From Aurantimonas sp. 22II-16-19i (GTDB lineage: Bacteria > Pseudomonadota > Alphaproteobacteria > Rhizobiales > Rhizobiaceae), in NCBI RefSeq assembly GCF_002088275.1, contig NZ_AQQS01000006.1:62001-126000 (forward strand): 64,000 nt of DNA, written 5' to 3'. Below, piece after piece: positions 7,332-17,394 of this stretch. A model generated the notes under the pieces. That model was not told where the DNA came from, searched no databases, and worked only from the letters and a program-made list of their open reading frames with translations. The position numbers and the translations under genes were made by a program. Position 1 is the stretch's first letter. Each line of letters opens with the position of its first letter.

Positions 7332-9809
7332 TCAAAGGCCGATGTCGTAGGGCTCGTTGAAGCTGGTGAGCGTCCTCAGCCCGACCTTGAACATGACGGT
7401 CGAGGAACCGTTGTCGGCGGCATAGCTGGAATTCTCGTTCTCGTAGGACAGAAGCACCGAGAAGCAGTCGTCGGCCCAGCCGACCGCGACGCCGCTGCGG
7501 ATGACGTTCTTGTTCTCGATGTCGTAGCCGATGGTCCCGTAGGCGGTCCAGTTCTGGTCGAACTTCAAGGAGGCGCCGGCGGTGAGCTGGTTGAGATCGT
7601 CGATCGAACCGTATGTCGGCTGCGCGCCGATGAAGGAATAGGCGAGGTAGCCGGTGACCGCGTCCCCCTCATAGGAGCCGAACAGATCGGCCCGGCGCAG
7701 CGAGAGGTCCTCCTCGTCGAAGCGGCCCTGGGTGCCGAGGGTGATGCCGGTCGGCATGCCGAAGGACAAGGAGCCGACATAGTCCGAACGGTCGGTCTCG
7801 AGGCCGGAATCGTAGCCCACCAGGCTGAGATCGCGCTGGGCGTAGGAATTGAGGCCGGCGAGGTGGTAGGACTGGCCGACCACCGCGTCGATGGAATAGC
7901 CGCCGTCGAAGCTGCCGGCATATTTCAGCCCGACATTCGCCCGGGTGCCGCCTTCCATCCGGTCGTAGCCGGAGAACTTGTCGAGGGCAAAGAGGTTGGC
8001 GGTGTTGAAGACGAGGGTCTGGGCGTCCTCATTGGGCAGCCGGCCGATTTCCGTCTCGTTCGGCCGCACGATGATCTGGGCGATCGGCTCGATCACGTGG
8101 CTGCTGTGGGCAGCCTCGATCAGATAGGGATAGCGCGCCTCCAGCGCCGCCGTCGCCATGCCGCGGCCGCCGCTGTGGTCGATCGAGACCGCGCCGAAGG
8201 GGGCGTCGCTGACGAGGGCCCCGCCGGCATAGAGCGGCAGGGTCGAGCCGTCGCTCGACATGTCGGCGGTGTAGAGGTCGCCTCTGGCCGAGGCGATCGG
8301 CGTCAGGACGAGGCCGGCGGGCAGGACGTAGCTGTTGCGCCATTCGAGCGCGGTGGTCGCGCGGGTGTAGCTGCCGTCGAGGCCGTCGTAGCGCAGATAG
8401 TCGGGGCTGAACTTGTAGCCGTTGAAGGGATCGACGCAGTCGTCCTCAGGCTCGGTGCCGCCGGACAGGTGGGTGTTGCAGATCCGCGTGGAGGAGGATT
8501 TGCTGCGATGCACCGAGGCGACGTTGGCCTCGAACTTCACTTCGCCACCGATGGCCGGCGTCTGCTCGATCCGCTCGTAGTCGAACGACGGCAGCACGCT
8601 CGCCTGCTGATCGGCATAGTCGTCGTCGTCCGACTGGAACTGGAATTCCTGCGCCCGCAGATCGAAGTAGCTCTGGTCGCCGAGACCGGTCAGATAGACT
8701 TCCGACACCCGCCGCGTCTCCGAATAGCCGGAGATCGAGTAGGTGTTGGAGAAATTGTCGTCGCTCTGGAGGAGCACGTCCCAGCCGAAGGTCCAGCGGT
8801 CCGACAGGGCGAACTTGCCCGTCGAGGCGATCATCCCGCGTTCCTTGGTGTAATCCGGCGATTCGTCGGCCAGAAGGCCGTTCCGATAGATGTTGTCGTC
8901 CTCGAACGCCTCCCGGTCCTGCTGGATGATGCCGGCGGTCTTCAGGGTGAACATGCCGTTGTCGAAGGCCTGGCGATATTCGGCCTCGGCGAGGAATCCC
9001 TGCTTGGTGTAATAGGTGCCGGCGACCGTCACGTCGGCGCTGTCGTTCAGCACCATGAAATACGGCACCCGCACGCCGTAGCCGAGATCGCTGGAGCTCT
9101 TGAAGCTCGGGGCGAGGAAGCCGGAGAGGCGCTTCACGGTCGGATCGGGCGACTGGAAGTAGGGGAGAGCGGCGATCGGCAGGCCGAACAGCTCGAACCG
9201 CGCGCCGTAATAGCGGATCACCTTCTCCTGCTCGTCCCAGACGATGCGGCGCGCCTTGATCTGCCACAGGGGCGGCCGCTCGGGATTCTCCCGGCAGGAT
9301 TCGCAGGCGGTGTAGACGCCGCGTTCGAAGGTGGTGACGTTGCCGTTCTCGCGCACCGCCTGGGCGGCGGCGAAGCGGGTGTTGTCCGGCGTCTCCAGCC
9401 GGAGCGCCTCGACGAAGCCGTCGCGGAAGTCGTCGGTGATGTCGATCTGGTCGGCATAGACGAGATTTCCGTCCGGCTGTTGCAGCTGGACATCGCCCAC
9501 GGCGATGAGGCGCCGTGTCTTCTGGTTGTAGATCAGCCGTCGGGCGACCAGCTTGTAGTCGCCATAGTCGATCTGCACGCCGCCGGTCGCGGTGACCACG
9601 TCGCCCTTGGTGTCATAGGTGACGGTATCGGCGGCCAGGAACAGCTTGGCATCCCTCTGCACCAGCGGCGCCGAGGTCGGCAACGCCGGCTGCGCCCGTC
9701 CAACCGACAGGCCGCCAAACGCACAAAGCATTGTCCCCGCTAGAAGAATGGCGAACGGCCGATACCAGGTCGCGCCTGGCGCGGCGACGTACGTCCCCCT
9801 CGAAATCAT
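7332..9809 (-). CDS. lptD: LPS-assembly outer-membrane protein LptD
   Basis: 825-residue outer-membrane protein that inserts lipopolysaccharide into the outer leaflet. After an N-terminal export signal (residues about 15-37) comes the OstA/LptA-like beta-jellyroll (AADTVTYDTKGDVVTATGGVQIDYGDY in sense; ends with repeated Q-L-P strands), then the large C-terminal beta-barrel with the LptD core region (PYFQSPDPTVKRLSGFLAP). Four cysteines are visible: a CESC pair in the N-terminal domain and two later in the barrel region, in line with the disulfide-dependent maturation known for LptD. The start at 9809 follows lptG by two bases. The four genes lptF-lptG-lptD-surA are co-directional and handle LPS export and outer-membrane assembly. 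Confidence 0.93.
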   Translation of the reverse strand: MISRGTYVAAPGATWYRPFAILLAGTMLCAFGGLSVGRAQPALPTSAPLVQRDAKLFLAADTVTYDTKGDVVTATGGVQIDYGDYKLVARRLIYNQKTRRLIAVGDVQLQQPDGNLVYADQIDITDDFRDGFVEALRLETPDNTRFAAAQAVRENGNVTTFERGVYTACESCRENPERPPLWQIKARRIVWDEQEKVIRYYGARFELFGLPIAALPYFQSPDPTVKRLSGFLAPSFKSSSDLGYGVRVPYFMVLNDSADVTVAGTYYTKQGFLAEAEYRQAFDNGMFTLKTAGIIQQDREAFEDDNIYRNGLLADESPDYTKERGMIASTGKFALSDRWTFGWDVLLQSDDNFSNTYSISGYSETRRVSEVYLTGLGDQSYFDLRAQEFQFQSDDDDYADQQASVLPSFDYERIEQTPAIGGEVKFEANVASVHRSKSSSTRICNTHLSGGTEPEDDCVDPFNGYKFSPDYLRYDGLDGSYTRATTALEWRNSYVLPAGLVLTPIASARGDLYTADMSSDGSTLPLYAGGALVSDAPFGAVSIDHSGGRGMATAALEARYPYLIEAAHSSHVIEPIAQIIVRPNETEIGRLPNEDAQTLVFNTANLFALDKFSGYDRMEGGTRANVGLKYAGSFDGGYSIDAVVGQSYHLAGLNSYAQRDLSLVGYDSGLETDRSDYVGSLSFGMPTGITLGTQGRFDEEDLSLRRADLFGSYEGDAVTGYLAYSFIGAQPTYGSIDDLNQLTAGASLKFDQNWTAYGTIGYDIENKNVIRSGVAVGWADDCFSVLLSYENENSSYAADNGSSTVMFKVGLRTLTSFNEPYDIGL

Positions 9810-9811
9810 GC

Positions 9812-10891
9812 CTACCCATCCTCCTGATGGAGCAGGATCGTTACCCCTAACAATCCTGCGGCCAACACCGGAAACCATGCTGCCACGACCGGTGGAATGA
9901 TATCGTTACTCCCCAGCGCCTTGGCGAGAAACGTTACCACGTAGAGAGTGAAGCCCGCCAGCACTCCGACCGCGATCGCGCGGCCCGGCTGTGCGGTTCT
10001 GGAGAACCGTGTCCCAACTGTCGCAGCCACCAGCGTCATCGCCAGGAACAGGGCCGGGCGGGCGAGCAGCGTCTGGTACTGCATGTCGAAGGCATTCGCG
10101 TTGAGGCCGAGGCTGCCCGCCACCTCGATCTTCGAGGGAAGCGACCAGACCGACGTCGCCTCCGGGTCGGCGACCCGCTGTTCGACATATTCGGGCCGCA
10201 GCGACGTCGGCAGCCGGAACTGCTGCGGATAGGACGGCGGATAGCCGATCCGTGTGACCCGCGGCCTGTCGAGCACCCACTGGCCGTTCTCGAGCGTCGC
10301 CTGATCGGCGTCGATGCGCTGGGTGATCGAACCGTCGGCGCCGAACAGGAAGGCGCTGGCGTGCCGCAGTTCGGCGCCGCCCCGGCCGACCGCCGCACCG
10401 CCGATGATCGAGCGCACTCCGTCCGCCGATTGGCGCAGCCAGATCTCCTCGCCGACCTCGGAGGGCGAGCCGCCGAAGACGCTGGTCTCGATCGACGAGG
10501 CCTGGGCCTTCGTCCAGGCCGCGAACGGGTTGTAGACGAAGGTCGCGGCGAGACCGAGAAGCAGCGAGCCGGCCGCGAACGGCAGCAGGATCTGCCAGAT
10601 CGACACGCCGGCGCCCCTGGCGACGACGAGTTCGAGCCGCCGGTTGAGATTGAGCAGCGTGAAGATCGAGGCGAACAGGACGACGAAGGGAAACGCCTGT
10701 TCCATGAAGGCCGGCACGCGCAGGGCCGAAAAGCTCGCGGCGCCGACGAAGCCGAGGACCTCCGAGCGCCCGCGGCGGCTGAGCTCGATCATGTCGACCA
10801 GGTAGACGAGGGCCGAGACCGCGATCAGCGTCGAGAAGAACGACGTCAGATAGAGCCGCAGGAAATACCGGTTGAGCGTCCAGTTCATCAT
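9812..10891 (-). CDS. lptG: LPS export ABC transporter permease LptG
   Basis: 359-residue YjgP/YjgQ-family permease. Hydrophobic segments lie at both ends (N-terminal LYLTSFFSTLIAVSALVYLV, FVVLFASIF, and four segments in the last 100 residues) around a periplasmic beta-jellyroll domain, the standard LptF/LptG layout. With LptF and LptB it forms the inner-membrane pump that extracts LPS. The start codon ATGATG overlaps the lptF stop by one or four bases, so the pair is translationally coupled. Confidence 0.93.
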   Translation of the reverse strand: MMNWTLNRYFLRLYLTSFFSTLIAVSALVYLVDMIELSRRGRSEVLGFVGAASFSALRVPAFMEQAFPFVVLFASIFTLLNLNRRLELVVARGAGVSIWQILLPFAAGSLLLGLAATFVYNPFAAWTKAQASSIETSVFGGSPSEVGEEIWLRQSADGVRSIIGGAAVGRGGAELRHASAFLFGADGSITQRIDADQATLENGQWVLDRPRVTRIGYPPSYPQQFRLPTSLRPEYVEQRVADPEATSVWSLPSKIEVAGSLGLNANAFDMQYQTLLARPALFLAMTLVAATVGTRFSRTAQPGRAIAVGVLAGFTLYVVTFLAKALGSNDIIPPVVAAWFPVLAAGLLGVTILLHQEDG

Positions 10892-12081
10892 CGCCCGACC
10901 CCCGTCGCCGGGGCCTTGCGGCCCTCGAAGAGCCGGCCCATCGCGGCACTGGCCGCATGCAGCCCGTCGGCGGTGCGCCGGTAGACGATCCACTCGGTGA
11001 TGTCGACATTGGCCCAGATCAGCCAGCTGTCGAGAACGATGGCGCTGAGCGGCAGAAGGTAGGCCAGAGGGACGAAGGCGACGTTCGTCTCGATCTGCGC
11101 GAGGACGAGGAAGCCGAGGGCCTTCAGGCCGAGCCCCCCGGCAAGCCCGAGGGTCATGGCGGCGGAACTCGCCTGGCGATTGGTGCGGGGCTGCGCCGCG
11201 ACCACCACCGCCCAGAGCGCGAAGGCGATGGCGTAGAGCCACTGCGTCATCCGGTCGGTCAGCTCCGAGGTCAGCGAGTTCGGATTCTCGCGATAGACCT
11301 TGTCGGCGGGATTGGGCGAGATGAGATCGGCGGTCGAGCGCTCGGAGGTGCGGATCCAGTCGCCCTGGCTGGCCGGCTTCAGGTCGGCGAGATCGAAGGC
11401 GTAGGACTGGAACTGCACCACGGCGACCGAATCGTCCTTGACGTCGCGGCGATGCAGCTGGCCGTCGCTGAGGAGCAGCAGCGAGCGACCGTCCTCGTCG
11501 GCGATCCGCGCCTCGCGGGCGAAATAGATCAGCTCGGTGGCCGGGTCGCGGCTGTCGGCGATGAACAGGCTGGTGATGTTGGAGCCCCTGGCCGAGCCGA
11601 TCGACAGTTCGAGCCCGTCCTGCACCTTCTCGAAGCGGCCGGGCTGGAGAAACAGCGTGATCGTGTCGGCGTTGATCGCCCGGATCCCGTCGCGAAAGGC
11701 GCGGGTCGACATCGGTCCGATCACATGGGCGACGAGAAGGATGGCGATCGCGCCGCAGATGCCGAGGACGACGATCGGCTTGGCGACGACCTTGGGCGAG
11801 GCGCCGGACGCCGCCATCACGGCGCGCTCCGAATCGGCATTCAGCCCGTTCAGCGCCTGGATCGCGCCGATCAGGATGGCGAAGGGAACGATGCCGGCGG
11901 CAAGGTCCGGCAGGAGCATCAGCGCGATCCAGAAGACATTGCCCGCCGCCGACGCCGTCGACTTGACGATGTCGACGCGCGAAAGGGCCTGCACGATCCA
12001 GACGATCAGCACCAGGGACGCCAGCGCGCCGAGCGAATTCACCACGGCGCGCCCGAAGACGTAGCGTTCGAGAAGCGTCAT
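10888..12081 (-). CDS. lptF: LPS export ABC transporter permease LptF
   Basis: 397-residue YjgP/YjgQ-family permease, first gene of the lptF-lptG-lptD-surA-pdxA-rsmA run. The start MTLLERYVFGRAV at 12081 matches the family N-terminus; an upstream in-frame start would add an unconserved stretch. Transmembrane segments at the N-terminus and in the C-terminal 120 residues flank a soluble domain with repeated LLLLSDGQLHRRD-type strands. It heterodimerises with LptG in the LptB2FG transporter. Confidence 0.93.
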   Translation of the reverse strand: MTLLERYVFGRAVVNSLGALASLVLIVWIVQALSRVDIVKSTASAAGNVFWIALMLLPDLAAGIVPFAILIGAIQALNGLNADSERAVMAASGASPKVVAKPIVVLGICGAIAILLVAHVIGPMSTRAFRDGIRAINADTITLFLQPGRFEKVQDGLELSIGSARGSNITSLFIADSRDPATELIYFAREARIADEDGRSLLLLSDGQLHRRDVKDDSVAVVQFQSYAFDLADLKPASQGDWIRTSERSTADLISPNPADKVYRENPNSLTSELTDRMTQWLYAIAFALWAVVVAAQPRTNRQASSAAMTLGLAGGLGLKALGFLVLAQIETNVAFVPLAYLLPLSAIVLDSWLIWANVDITEWIVYRRTADGLHAASAAMGRLFEGRKAPATGVGR

Positions 12082-12713
12082 GAGGGGCGCCCTTCGATCA
12101 AGCGGCGGCTCCCCGGCAGATCCCCGCCGCACCGCGCTCCGCCATGCGGCCGTGCGCTTGGCGGCTCTGCGCCAAGCGGCGCGGACCGGCAGCCACCTTG
12201 CGGCGGCGGGCCGGCACCTCGCCGCTGGCCGGCTTGGAGAACTTCAACAGGATCATCGCGTTAGCCGTTGTCCTATCATGGTCCGACAGGGCCGGCACCC
12301 TTCGCCGAACGGGCCTGGCGATGCCGGAAACTTGGCCGCTGCCCGTCTGATGTCGCCGCCGCAATAGCTTTCCTGACCGGGCTTGTCGAGAAGTCCCGTA
12401 TCGCAGTGGCGACCGGCGAGGGACCGGCACGCACCCCGCCCGGGCGCTGCGGCCGGCGAGGGCGGGGCGTGCGCAGCGACACTGCGCCCGTCCGGCTAAC
12501 GAAAGCCGAAGCCGCATGGTTAACGCGATCATGCGTCGCGGCGCCCTTGCAAATCGCGCCCCGACGCTCAAATCTGCCCGGGTTCGACCACTGCCGCGAC
12601 GGCCGGCCGGATGGCACCCGTGCTCTCGCCGCGGCCGGCGACGGCGAATGTGGCGCCGAAGGCCGAGCCACCCGCCTCCGGCCCTTCGCTTTCAGCCACC
12701 TCCAGGAGACATC
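12082..12713. other. Divergent intergenic region between lptF and pepA
   Basis: About 630 bases with no supported gene. It must carry the promoters for the leftward lptFGD operon and the rightward pepA. Open frames that cross it on either strand are GC-rich readings without family features. A Shine-Dalgarno AGGAG lies eight bases before the pepA ATG. Confidence 0.6.
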
Positions 12714-14225
12714 ATGGCCAAGCTTCCCAAGATCGAATTCGCGTCTCTCGACCAGGCCCCGGGCGACGTCCTCGTCGTTCTCTCCGGCGAGGGCGGATCG
12801 GTGCCGGAGGGGCTGCCGGGCGCCATGCGCGAGGCGATCGCCAACGCCGCGCGGATCGCCAAGTTCAAGGGCAAGCGGCTGGCGACCGTCGATCTGATAG
12901 CGCCCTCGGGCGTCGCGGCCGACCGCCTGCTCGTCGTCGGCACGCATGCCAAGGAGCCCGCGACGGAAGAGGACTTCCTGAAGCTCGGCGGGACCATCGC
13001 CGCCAAGGCCAAGGGCACCGTCACGATCCGCTGCGAGACGAAGGAAGGTCCGCTCGCTCCCGCCGACGCCGCGAGGATGGCGAGCGGGGCGACGCTGCGC
13101 GCCTACGAGTTCGACCTCTACAAGTCGAAGAAGTCCAAGGGCGACGACGAGGAGGAGAAGGAGGAGAAGGAGGGCGACGACGAGCCCGCGACGCTGACCT
13201 TCGCCGTCGCCGATCCGGACGGCGCCCGCGCCGCCTTCGCGGCCGAGGAGGCGATCGCGGCGGGCACGATGCTCGCCCGCGACCTCGTCAACGAGCCGGC
13301 CAACATCCTCGGCCCGGTCGAATATGCGGACCGCATCAAGGAGCTCGAGGCCCACGGCATCGACGTGGAGATCCTCGGCGAGGACGAGATGCGCGCGTTG
13401 AAGATGCACGCGCTCCTCGGCGTCTCGCAGGGCTCGCCGCGCCCGCCGCGGCTGGTGATCATGCGCTGGAACGGGGCTGCCGAGGGCGAGCAGCCGGTGG
13501 CCTTCGTCGGCAAGGGCGTGGTCTTCGACACCGGCGGCATCTCGATCAAGCCGGCCGGCGGCATGGAGGACATGAAGGGCGACATGGGCGGCTCGGCCGC
13601 CGTCGTCGGCCTGATGCGGGCGCTTGCCGGCCGCAAGGCGAAGGTCAACGCCATCGGCATCGTCGGCCTCGTCGAGAACGCCGTCGACGGCGCCGCCCAG
13701 CGGCCGGGTGACATCGTCACCGCCATGTCCGGCACGACCATCGAGGTGCTCAACACCGACGCGGAAGGCCGGCTCGTCCTCGCCGACGCGCTCTGGTACT
13801 GCCAGGACCGGTTCAAGCCGCAGTTCATGGTCAATCTCGCGACGCTGACCGGGGCGATCATCGTCGCCCTCGGCAACCATCACGCCGGGCTGTTCTCCAA
13901 CAACGACGAACTCGCCGAGCGGCTGTCGGCCGCCGGCAAGGTCAGCGGCGAGAAGCTCTGGCGGCTGCCGCTGTCGCGCGAATACGACAAGATGATCGAG
14001 GGCAAGTTCGCCGACATCAAGAACATCGGCGGCGGCCGGGCGGCCGGGTCGATCACCGCGGCGCAGTTCCTGCAGCGCTTCGTCAACGACGTGCCCTGGG
14101 CGCATCTCGACATCGCCGGCACGGCGATGGGCTCGCCGTCCAACGAGTACAACCAGTCCTGGGCCTCGGGCTTCGGCGTCAGGCTGCTCGACAGGCTGGT
14201 CGCCGACCACTACCAGTCGGCCTGA
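12714..14225 (+). CDS. pepA: Leucyl aminopeptidase
   Basis: 503-residue M17 leucyl aminopeptidase, a hexameric cytosolic metallopeptidase with two metal ions. The family signature [14 protein letters not shown] is intact, as are the metal-binding [20 protein letters not shown] (Lys and Asp ligands) and DMGGSAAV. A very acidic, Lys/Glu-rich insert ([14 protein letters not shown], near residue 145) lies at the linker between the N-terminal and catalytic domains and is unusual for the family. The start at 12714 is preceded by AGGAG. Confidence 0.95.
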   Translation: MAKLPKIEFASLDQAPGDVLVVLSGEGGSVPEGLPGAMREAIANAARIAKFKGKRLATVDLIAPSGVAADRLLVVGTHAKEPATEEDFLKLGGTIAAKAKGTVTIRCETKEGPLAPADAARMASGATLRAYEFDLYKSKKSKGDDEEEKEEKEGDDEPATLTFAVADPDGARAAFAAEEAIAAGTMLARDLVNEPANILGPVEYADRIKELEAHGIDVEILGEDEMRALKMHALLGVSQGSPRPPRLVIMRWNGAAEGEQPVAFVGKGVVFDTGGISIKPAGGMEDMKGDMGGSAAVVGLMRALAGRKAKVNAIGIVGLVENAVDGAAQRPGDIVTAMSGTTIEVLNTDAEGRLVLADALWYCQDRFKPQFMVNLATLTGAIIVALGNHHAGLFSNNDELAERLSAAGKVSGEKLWRLPLSREYDKMIEGKFADIKNIGGGRAAGSITAAQFLQRFVNDVPWAHLDIAGTAMGSPSNEYNQSWASGFGVRLLDRLVADHYQSA

Positions 14226-14383
14226 GCCGAGGTCTCGGCCGAACATCGGGTCGACCGGCCGCAGCGACGTCGCTCCGAGACATGACGGGGCAGGGGAAGG
14301 CGACACGCCTTCCCTTCGCGCCCCGGATCGGCGAAGCTGAGCCCCGCGCGGCGGCTTGGGACCCGGCCGCGCGGCCGGCAACA

Positions 14384-14423
14384 GGGATCTGCCCCCAAGG
14401 GCCCCCCAAGGGATCTGCCCCCA
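14384..14423. repeat. 14-bp direct repeat abutting the holC start
   Basis: GGGATCTGCCCCCA occurs at 14384-14397 and again at 14410-14423, the second copy ending one base before the holC ATG. The C-rich run occupies the position where a ribosome-binding site would be expected, so holC has no strong Shine-Dalgarno sequence. Confidence 0.6.
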
Positions 14424-14424
14424 G

Positions 14425-14877
14425 ATGACGGAAGTCCTGTTCTACCATCTGACCGAGAGCCGGCTGGAACAGGCGCTGCCGGATCTCCTGGAGAAGTCGC
14501 TGGCGCGCGGCTGGCGGGTGGTCGTCCAGTGTTCCAGCGATGAGCGCCGCGACGCCCTCGACAACCATCTGTGGACCTATCGCGAGGACAGTTTCCTGCC
14601 CCATGGCAGCGACCGGGACAGTTCCGGCGTGTTGCAGCCGGTGCTCCTCACCGTCGAGGCCGGCCAGCGGGCGAACGAGCCGCATGTCCGGTTTCTCGTC
14701 GACGGGGCGGTGCCGGACACGCTGACCGGCTATGTGCGGGCGGTCTATCTCTTCGACGGCCACGACGCCGGCCAGCTGGAGACCGCACGCGGCCGCTGGA
14801 AGATCGAGAAGGCCGCCGGCCACGCCGTGACCTACTGGCAGCAGACCGAGGAAGGCCGCTGGGTCAAGAAGGCGTGA
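14425..14877 (+). CDS. holC: DNA polymerase III subunit chi
   Basis: 150-residue HolC protein. The chi subunit of the clamp loader binds single-stranded DNA-binding protein and links it to the replicase. The family is recognisable from EVLFYHLTESRLEQALPDLLEKSL at the start, the LDNHLWTYREDSFLPHG motif, and NEPHVRFLVDG later. It follows pepA in the same direction, as in most Alphaproteobacteria. The start is chosen at 14425 because upstream sequence is a repeat with no family similarity. Confidence 0.92.
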   Translation: MTEVLFYHLTESRLEQALPDLLEKSLARGWRVVVQCSSDERRDALDNHLWTYREDSFLPHGSDRDSSGVLQPVLLTVEAGQRANEPHVRFLVDGAVPDTLTGYVRAVYLFDGHDAGQLETARGRWKIEKAAGHAVTYWQQTEEGRWVKKA

Positions 14878-15036
14878 ACGCCAGCGGGACCGGCCATCGG
14901 GAAGAGGCGCGCGGGTCGGGCTGCGATCGGGCGTGCCAGCCGGATGCGGTCATCTCGCCGCGGCCGCCGCATCGTCGTCACCGCTGAAACACGGTCATCG
15001 CCGGAACCGGCCGGACCGCTTGCGCGGGCGCTGGCG

Positions 15037-15549
15037 TCAGGGATCGGTCATGGCGAAGGCGGGGCCCTCCGCCTCGCTGCGCAGGCTCGCCTCGGCGCAC
15101 CAGTCGCGGCGCTTGCCGCCCTCGTAGGGCGCGACGAGGCCTTCCTTCAGAAGCGTCCTGCCGAGATCGTCGTTGCCGTCAACCGACAGCCGCGCCAGCA
15201 CCCGGCCGAAATACTTGTCGCCGGCGATGTCGGAGAGATAGACGCGGTCCGTGCCGACGAGCTCCGTCAGCCGGGCGGTCGCCCGCGCCGCCGCGGCCTT
15301 CTCGACGTCGCACTTGCCGCGCTTTTCCGGCGCGTCGATGCCGCGCAGCCGCACCGCCACATGGACGCTCTGCATCGGCCAGACGAAAGCCTCGACCTCC
15401 ACCGTGTCGCCGTCGCGCACCTTGACGACGCTGGCCGCCACCGGCCCGGCGATCTCGCGCGGATAGGCGTCGTCGTCGGCGAAGGCCGAACCCGTCGCGG
15501 CGGGGCCGAGAATGCAGCCGATGAGTGCAGGAAGCGCCAGGACGCGCAC
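15037..15549 (-). CDS. Exported thermonuclease (SNase-like) family protein
   Basis: 170-residue protein with an N-terminal signal peptide (LALPALIGCILGPAATG, Ala-rich cleavage site) and a staphylococcal-nuclease OB-fold domain. The catalytic set expected for an active enzyme is visible: Arg and Glu in VRLRGIDAPEKRG, the metal-binding Asp in RDGDTVEV and GIDAPE, and the second Arg in KYFGRVLA. It should be a calcium-dependent periplasmic or secreted nuclease. It stands alone, facing away from the SDHAF4 gene's neighbours. Confidence 0.85.
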   Translation of the reverse strand: MRVLALPALIGCILGPAATGSAFADDDAYPREIAGPVAASVVKVRDGDTVEVEAFVWPMQSVHVAVRLRGIDAPEKRGKCDVEKAAAARATARLTELVGTDRVYLSDIAGDKYFGRVLARLSVDGNDDLGRTLLKEGLVAPYEGGKRRDWCAEASLRSEAEGPAFAMTDP

Positions 15550-15699
15550 GAGGCCGATGCTCCATATGTGAACATCTTCCTATATATGGATTCGCGCCCG
15601 ATTCGACAAGTTCCTCAGGCGGCGCAGGGCTACGAGCCGAGGCGTCCACCGGTAGGACCGGCAGCCTACACGCAATGGTTTCGCGGCTCTTGGCGTGGA

Positions 15700-15990
15700 T
15701 CAGAAATCCGAGATGATGCCGTTCTTCTCCCAGTCGCCGTAGCGGACCGGCTCCGGGCCGTCGCGGCCGGCGATTTCCTTCGGTCGCTCGCTGGCCTTAA
15801 GCGCTTGCGCATCGCGCTCGCGGCGGCGCTCCTCGGCCTCGGCGAGCGCCCGCCGGGCGGCGGGCGTCAGCGCCTTCTCCGCGCTGCCGGCCGGCTTCTG
15901 TTCGGAGGAGAGGCGCATCCGGGCGAGCACCGCGTCGCCGCTGCCGGCCTCGTGTGCCGCGTTCTTCTTTGTCTCGCCTTCGTCGCCCAT
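15700..15990 (-). CDS. DUF1674 (SDHAF4-like) succinate dehydrogenase assembly factor
   Basis: 96-residue protein whose last 22 residues carry the DUF1674/SDHAF4 signature (GRDGPEPVRYGDWEKNG, then SDF at the end). In mitochondria SDHAF4 helps load FAD on the flavoprotein subunit of complex II; bacterial homologues are assumed to do the same. The remainder is charged and Ala-rich. The start at 15990 is chosen because a GAGGA ribosome-binding site precedes it; an ATG at 16017 is also in frame. It is divergent from htpX. Confidence 0.82.
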   Translation of the reverse strand: MGDEGETKKNAAHEAGSGDAVLARMRLSSEQKPAGSAEKALTPAARRALAEAEERRRERDAQALKASERPKEIAGRDGPEPVRYGDWEKNGIISDF

Positions 15991-16302
15991 CGCTGCGATC
16001 CTCGCTTCGTCGCGCATCGTTTCGTCTCGTCACATAGTCGGTGACGGCACCGAACCGAAGAGCATGAGCGCGAAATCCTGCATTCCGGTCGGGCCGGCGG
16101 CGGGATCATCCCGCGACGCGGCCCTGGAGCCAAGCGCCGGGGAACGGCGAAAGTCGCGGCGCGGCGCGTCACCGTCAGATGGCGGGCCGGATGGCGGCCG
16201 GCATGCAAGTCGTGTGAAACTTGAAGCCGGGACGGGAAATGCCCAGATTTCCGGGTGATCGGGCTGCCTGCCCGCAACGGATCGAACGGTGCGAGCCACC
16301 CC

Positions 16303-17394
16303 ATGAACATGATCAAGACGGCGATGCTGATCGCCTTCCTTACCGCGCTCTTCATGGGCGCGGGGCTTTTGATCGGCGGGCGGGCCGGCATGCTGATCGC
16401 GCTGGTCATCGCGCTCGGCATGAACCTCTTCGCCTACTGGAACGGCGACAAGCTGGTGCTGAAGATGTACGGCGCCCGCCAGGTCGACGCGCGCACGGCG
16501 CCGGAATTCTATCGGATCGTCGAGCAGCTCACGGCCCGGGCCGGGTTGCCGATGCCGCGGGTCTTCGTCATCGACAGCGACCAGCCCAACGCGTTTGCCA
16601 CCGGCCGCAACCCTGAGAACGCCGCGGTGGCGGCGAGCCGCGGGCTCCTGGAGGCGCTGACGCCCGAGGAGGTCGCCGGCGTCATGGCCCACGAACTCGC
16701 CCATGTCGAACATCGCGACACCCTGACCATGACGATCACCGCGACGCTCGCCGGCGCGATCTCGATGCTGGCCAATTTCGGCTTCTTCTTCGGCGGCAGC
16801 CGCGACAACAACAATCCGCTCGGCTTCATCGGGGTCCTTGCCGCGATGATCGTCGCGCCGCTTGCGGCGATGATGGTGCAGATGGCGGTCAGCCGGACGC
16901 GGGAATACGAGGCCGACCGGCGCGGCGCGGAAATCTGCGGCCAGCCCTTGTGGCTCGCCTCGGCGCTGGGCAAGATCGCCGGCGCCTCCCGTCGGATCCC
17001 GAATCGGAGCGCGGAACGCAATCCAGCCACGGCTCACATGTTCATCATCAATCCGCTCAGCGGACAACGCATGGATGGTCTGTTCTCGACCCATCCGGCG
17101 ACGGAAAACCGCATTGCCGCGCTCCGCGAGCTGGCGACGCAGATGGGCGGCGAGACGCTCGGCTTCGAGGCGCGGGAACGGCTCGGCGACGGCACCTCGC
17201 CTCGCCGGAGTCAGGCGCGCGCGGCCTCGCAGCTGCCGGGCGGCAGCGCCGCGCGGGCCGGACCCTGGGACGGGCGGGCCTATGATCCGCGCAGCGACGA
17301 ACGCGAGGACGACCATCCCGGTCCCTGGGGCCGGGGCTCGGCCGAGAAGCGCCCCTCTTCCCGCGGCCGCTCCCATCGCGGACCCTGGGGTTGA
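16303..17394 (+). CDS. htpX: Membrane zinc metalloprotease HtpX
   Basis: 363-residue M48 protease of the inner membrane involved in quality control of membrane proteins. Two N-terminal transmembrane segments (residues about 5-45), the zinc-binding HELAH at 130-134, a further hydrophobic pair, and the downstream Glu ligand in SRTREYEAD are all present. Beyond the usual end there is an extra tail of roughly 70 residues rich in Arg, Gly, Ser and Pro with GPWD/GPWG repeats (from about residue 295), of unknown role. The gene ends in TTGA shared with the rsmB TTG start. Confidence 0.93.
   Translation: MNMIKTAMLIAFLTALFMGAGLLIGGRAGMLIALVIALGMNLFAYWNGDKLVLKMYGARQVDARTAPEFYRIVEQLTARAGLPMPRVFVIDSDQPNAFATGRNPENAAVAASRGLLEALTPEEVAGVMAHELAHVEHRDTLTMTITATLAGAISMLANFGFFFGGSRDNNNPLGFIGVLAAMIVAPLAAMMVQMAVSRTREYEADRRGAEICGQPLWLASALGKIAGASRRIPNRSAERNPATAHMFIINPLSGQRMDGLFSTHPATENRIAALRELATQMGGETLGFEARERLGDGTSPRRSQARAASQLPGGSAARAGPWDGRAYDPRSDEREDDHPGPWGRGSAEKRPSSRGRSHRGPWG

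Noticed and set aside
7077-9743. Long open frame on the plus strand opposite lptD
   Set aside because: It is a GC-driven shadow of lptD with no domain, and the lptD frame carries clear family motifs.
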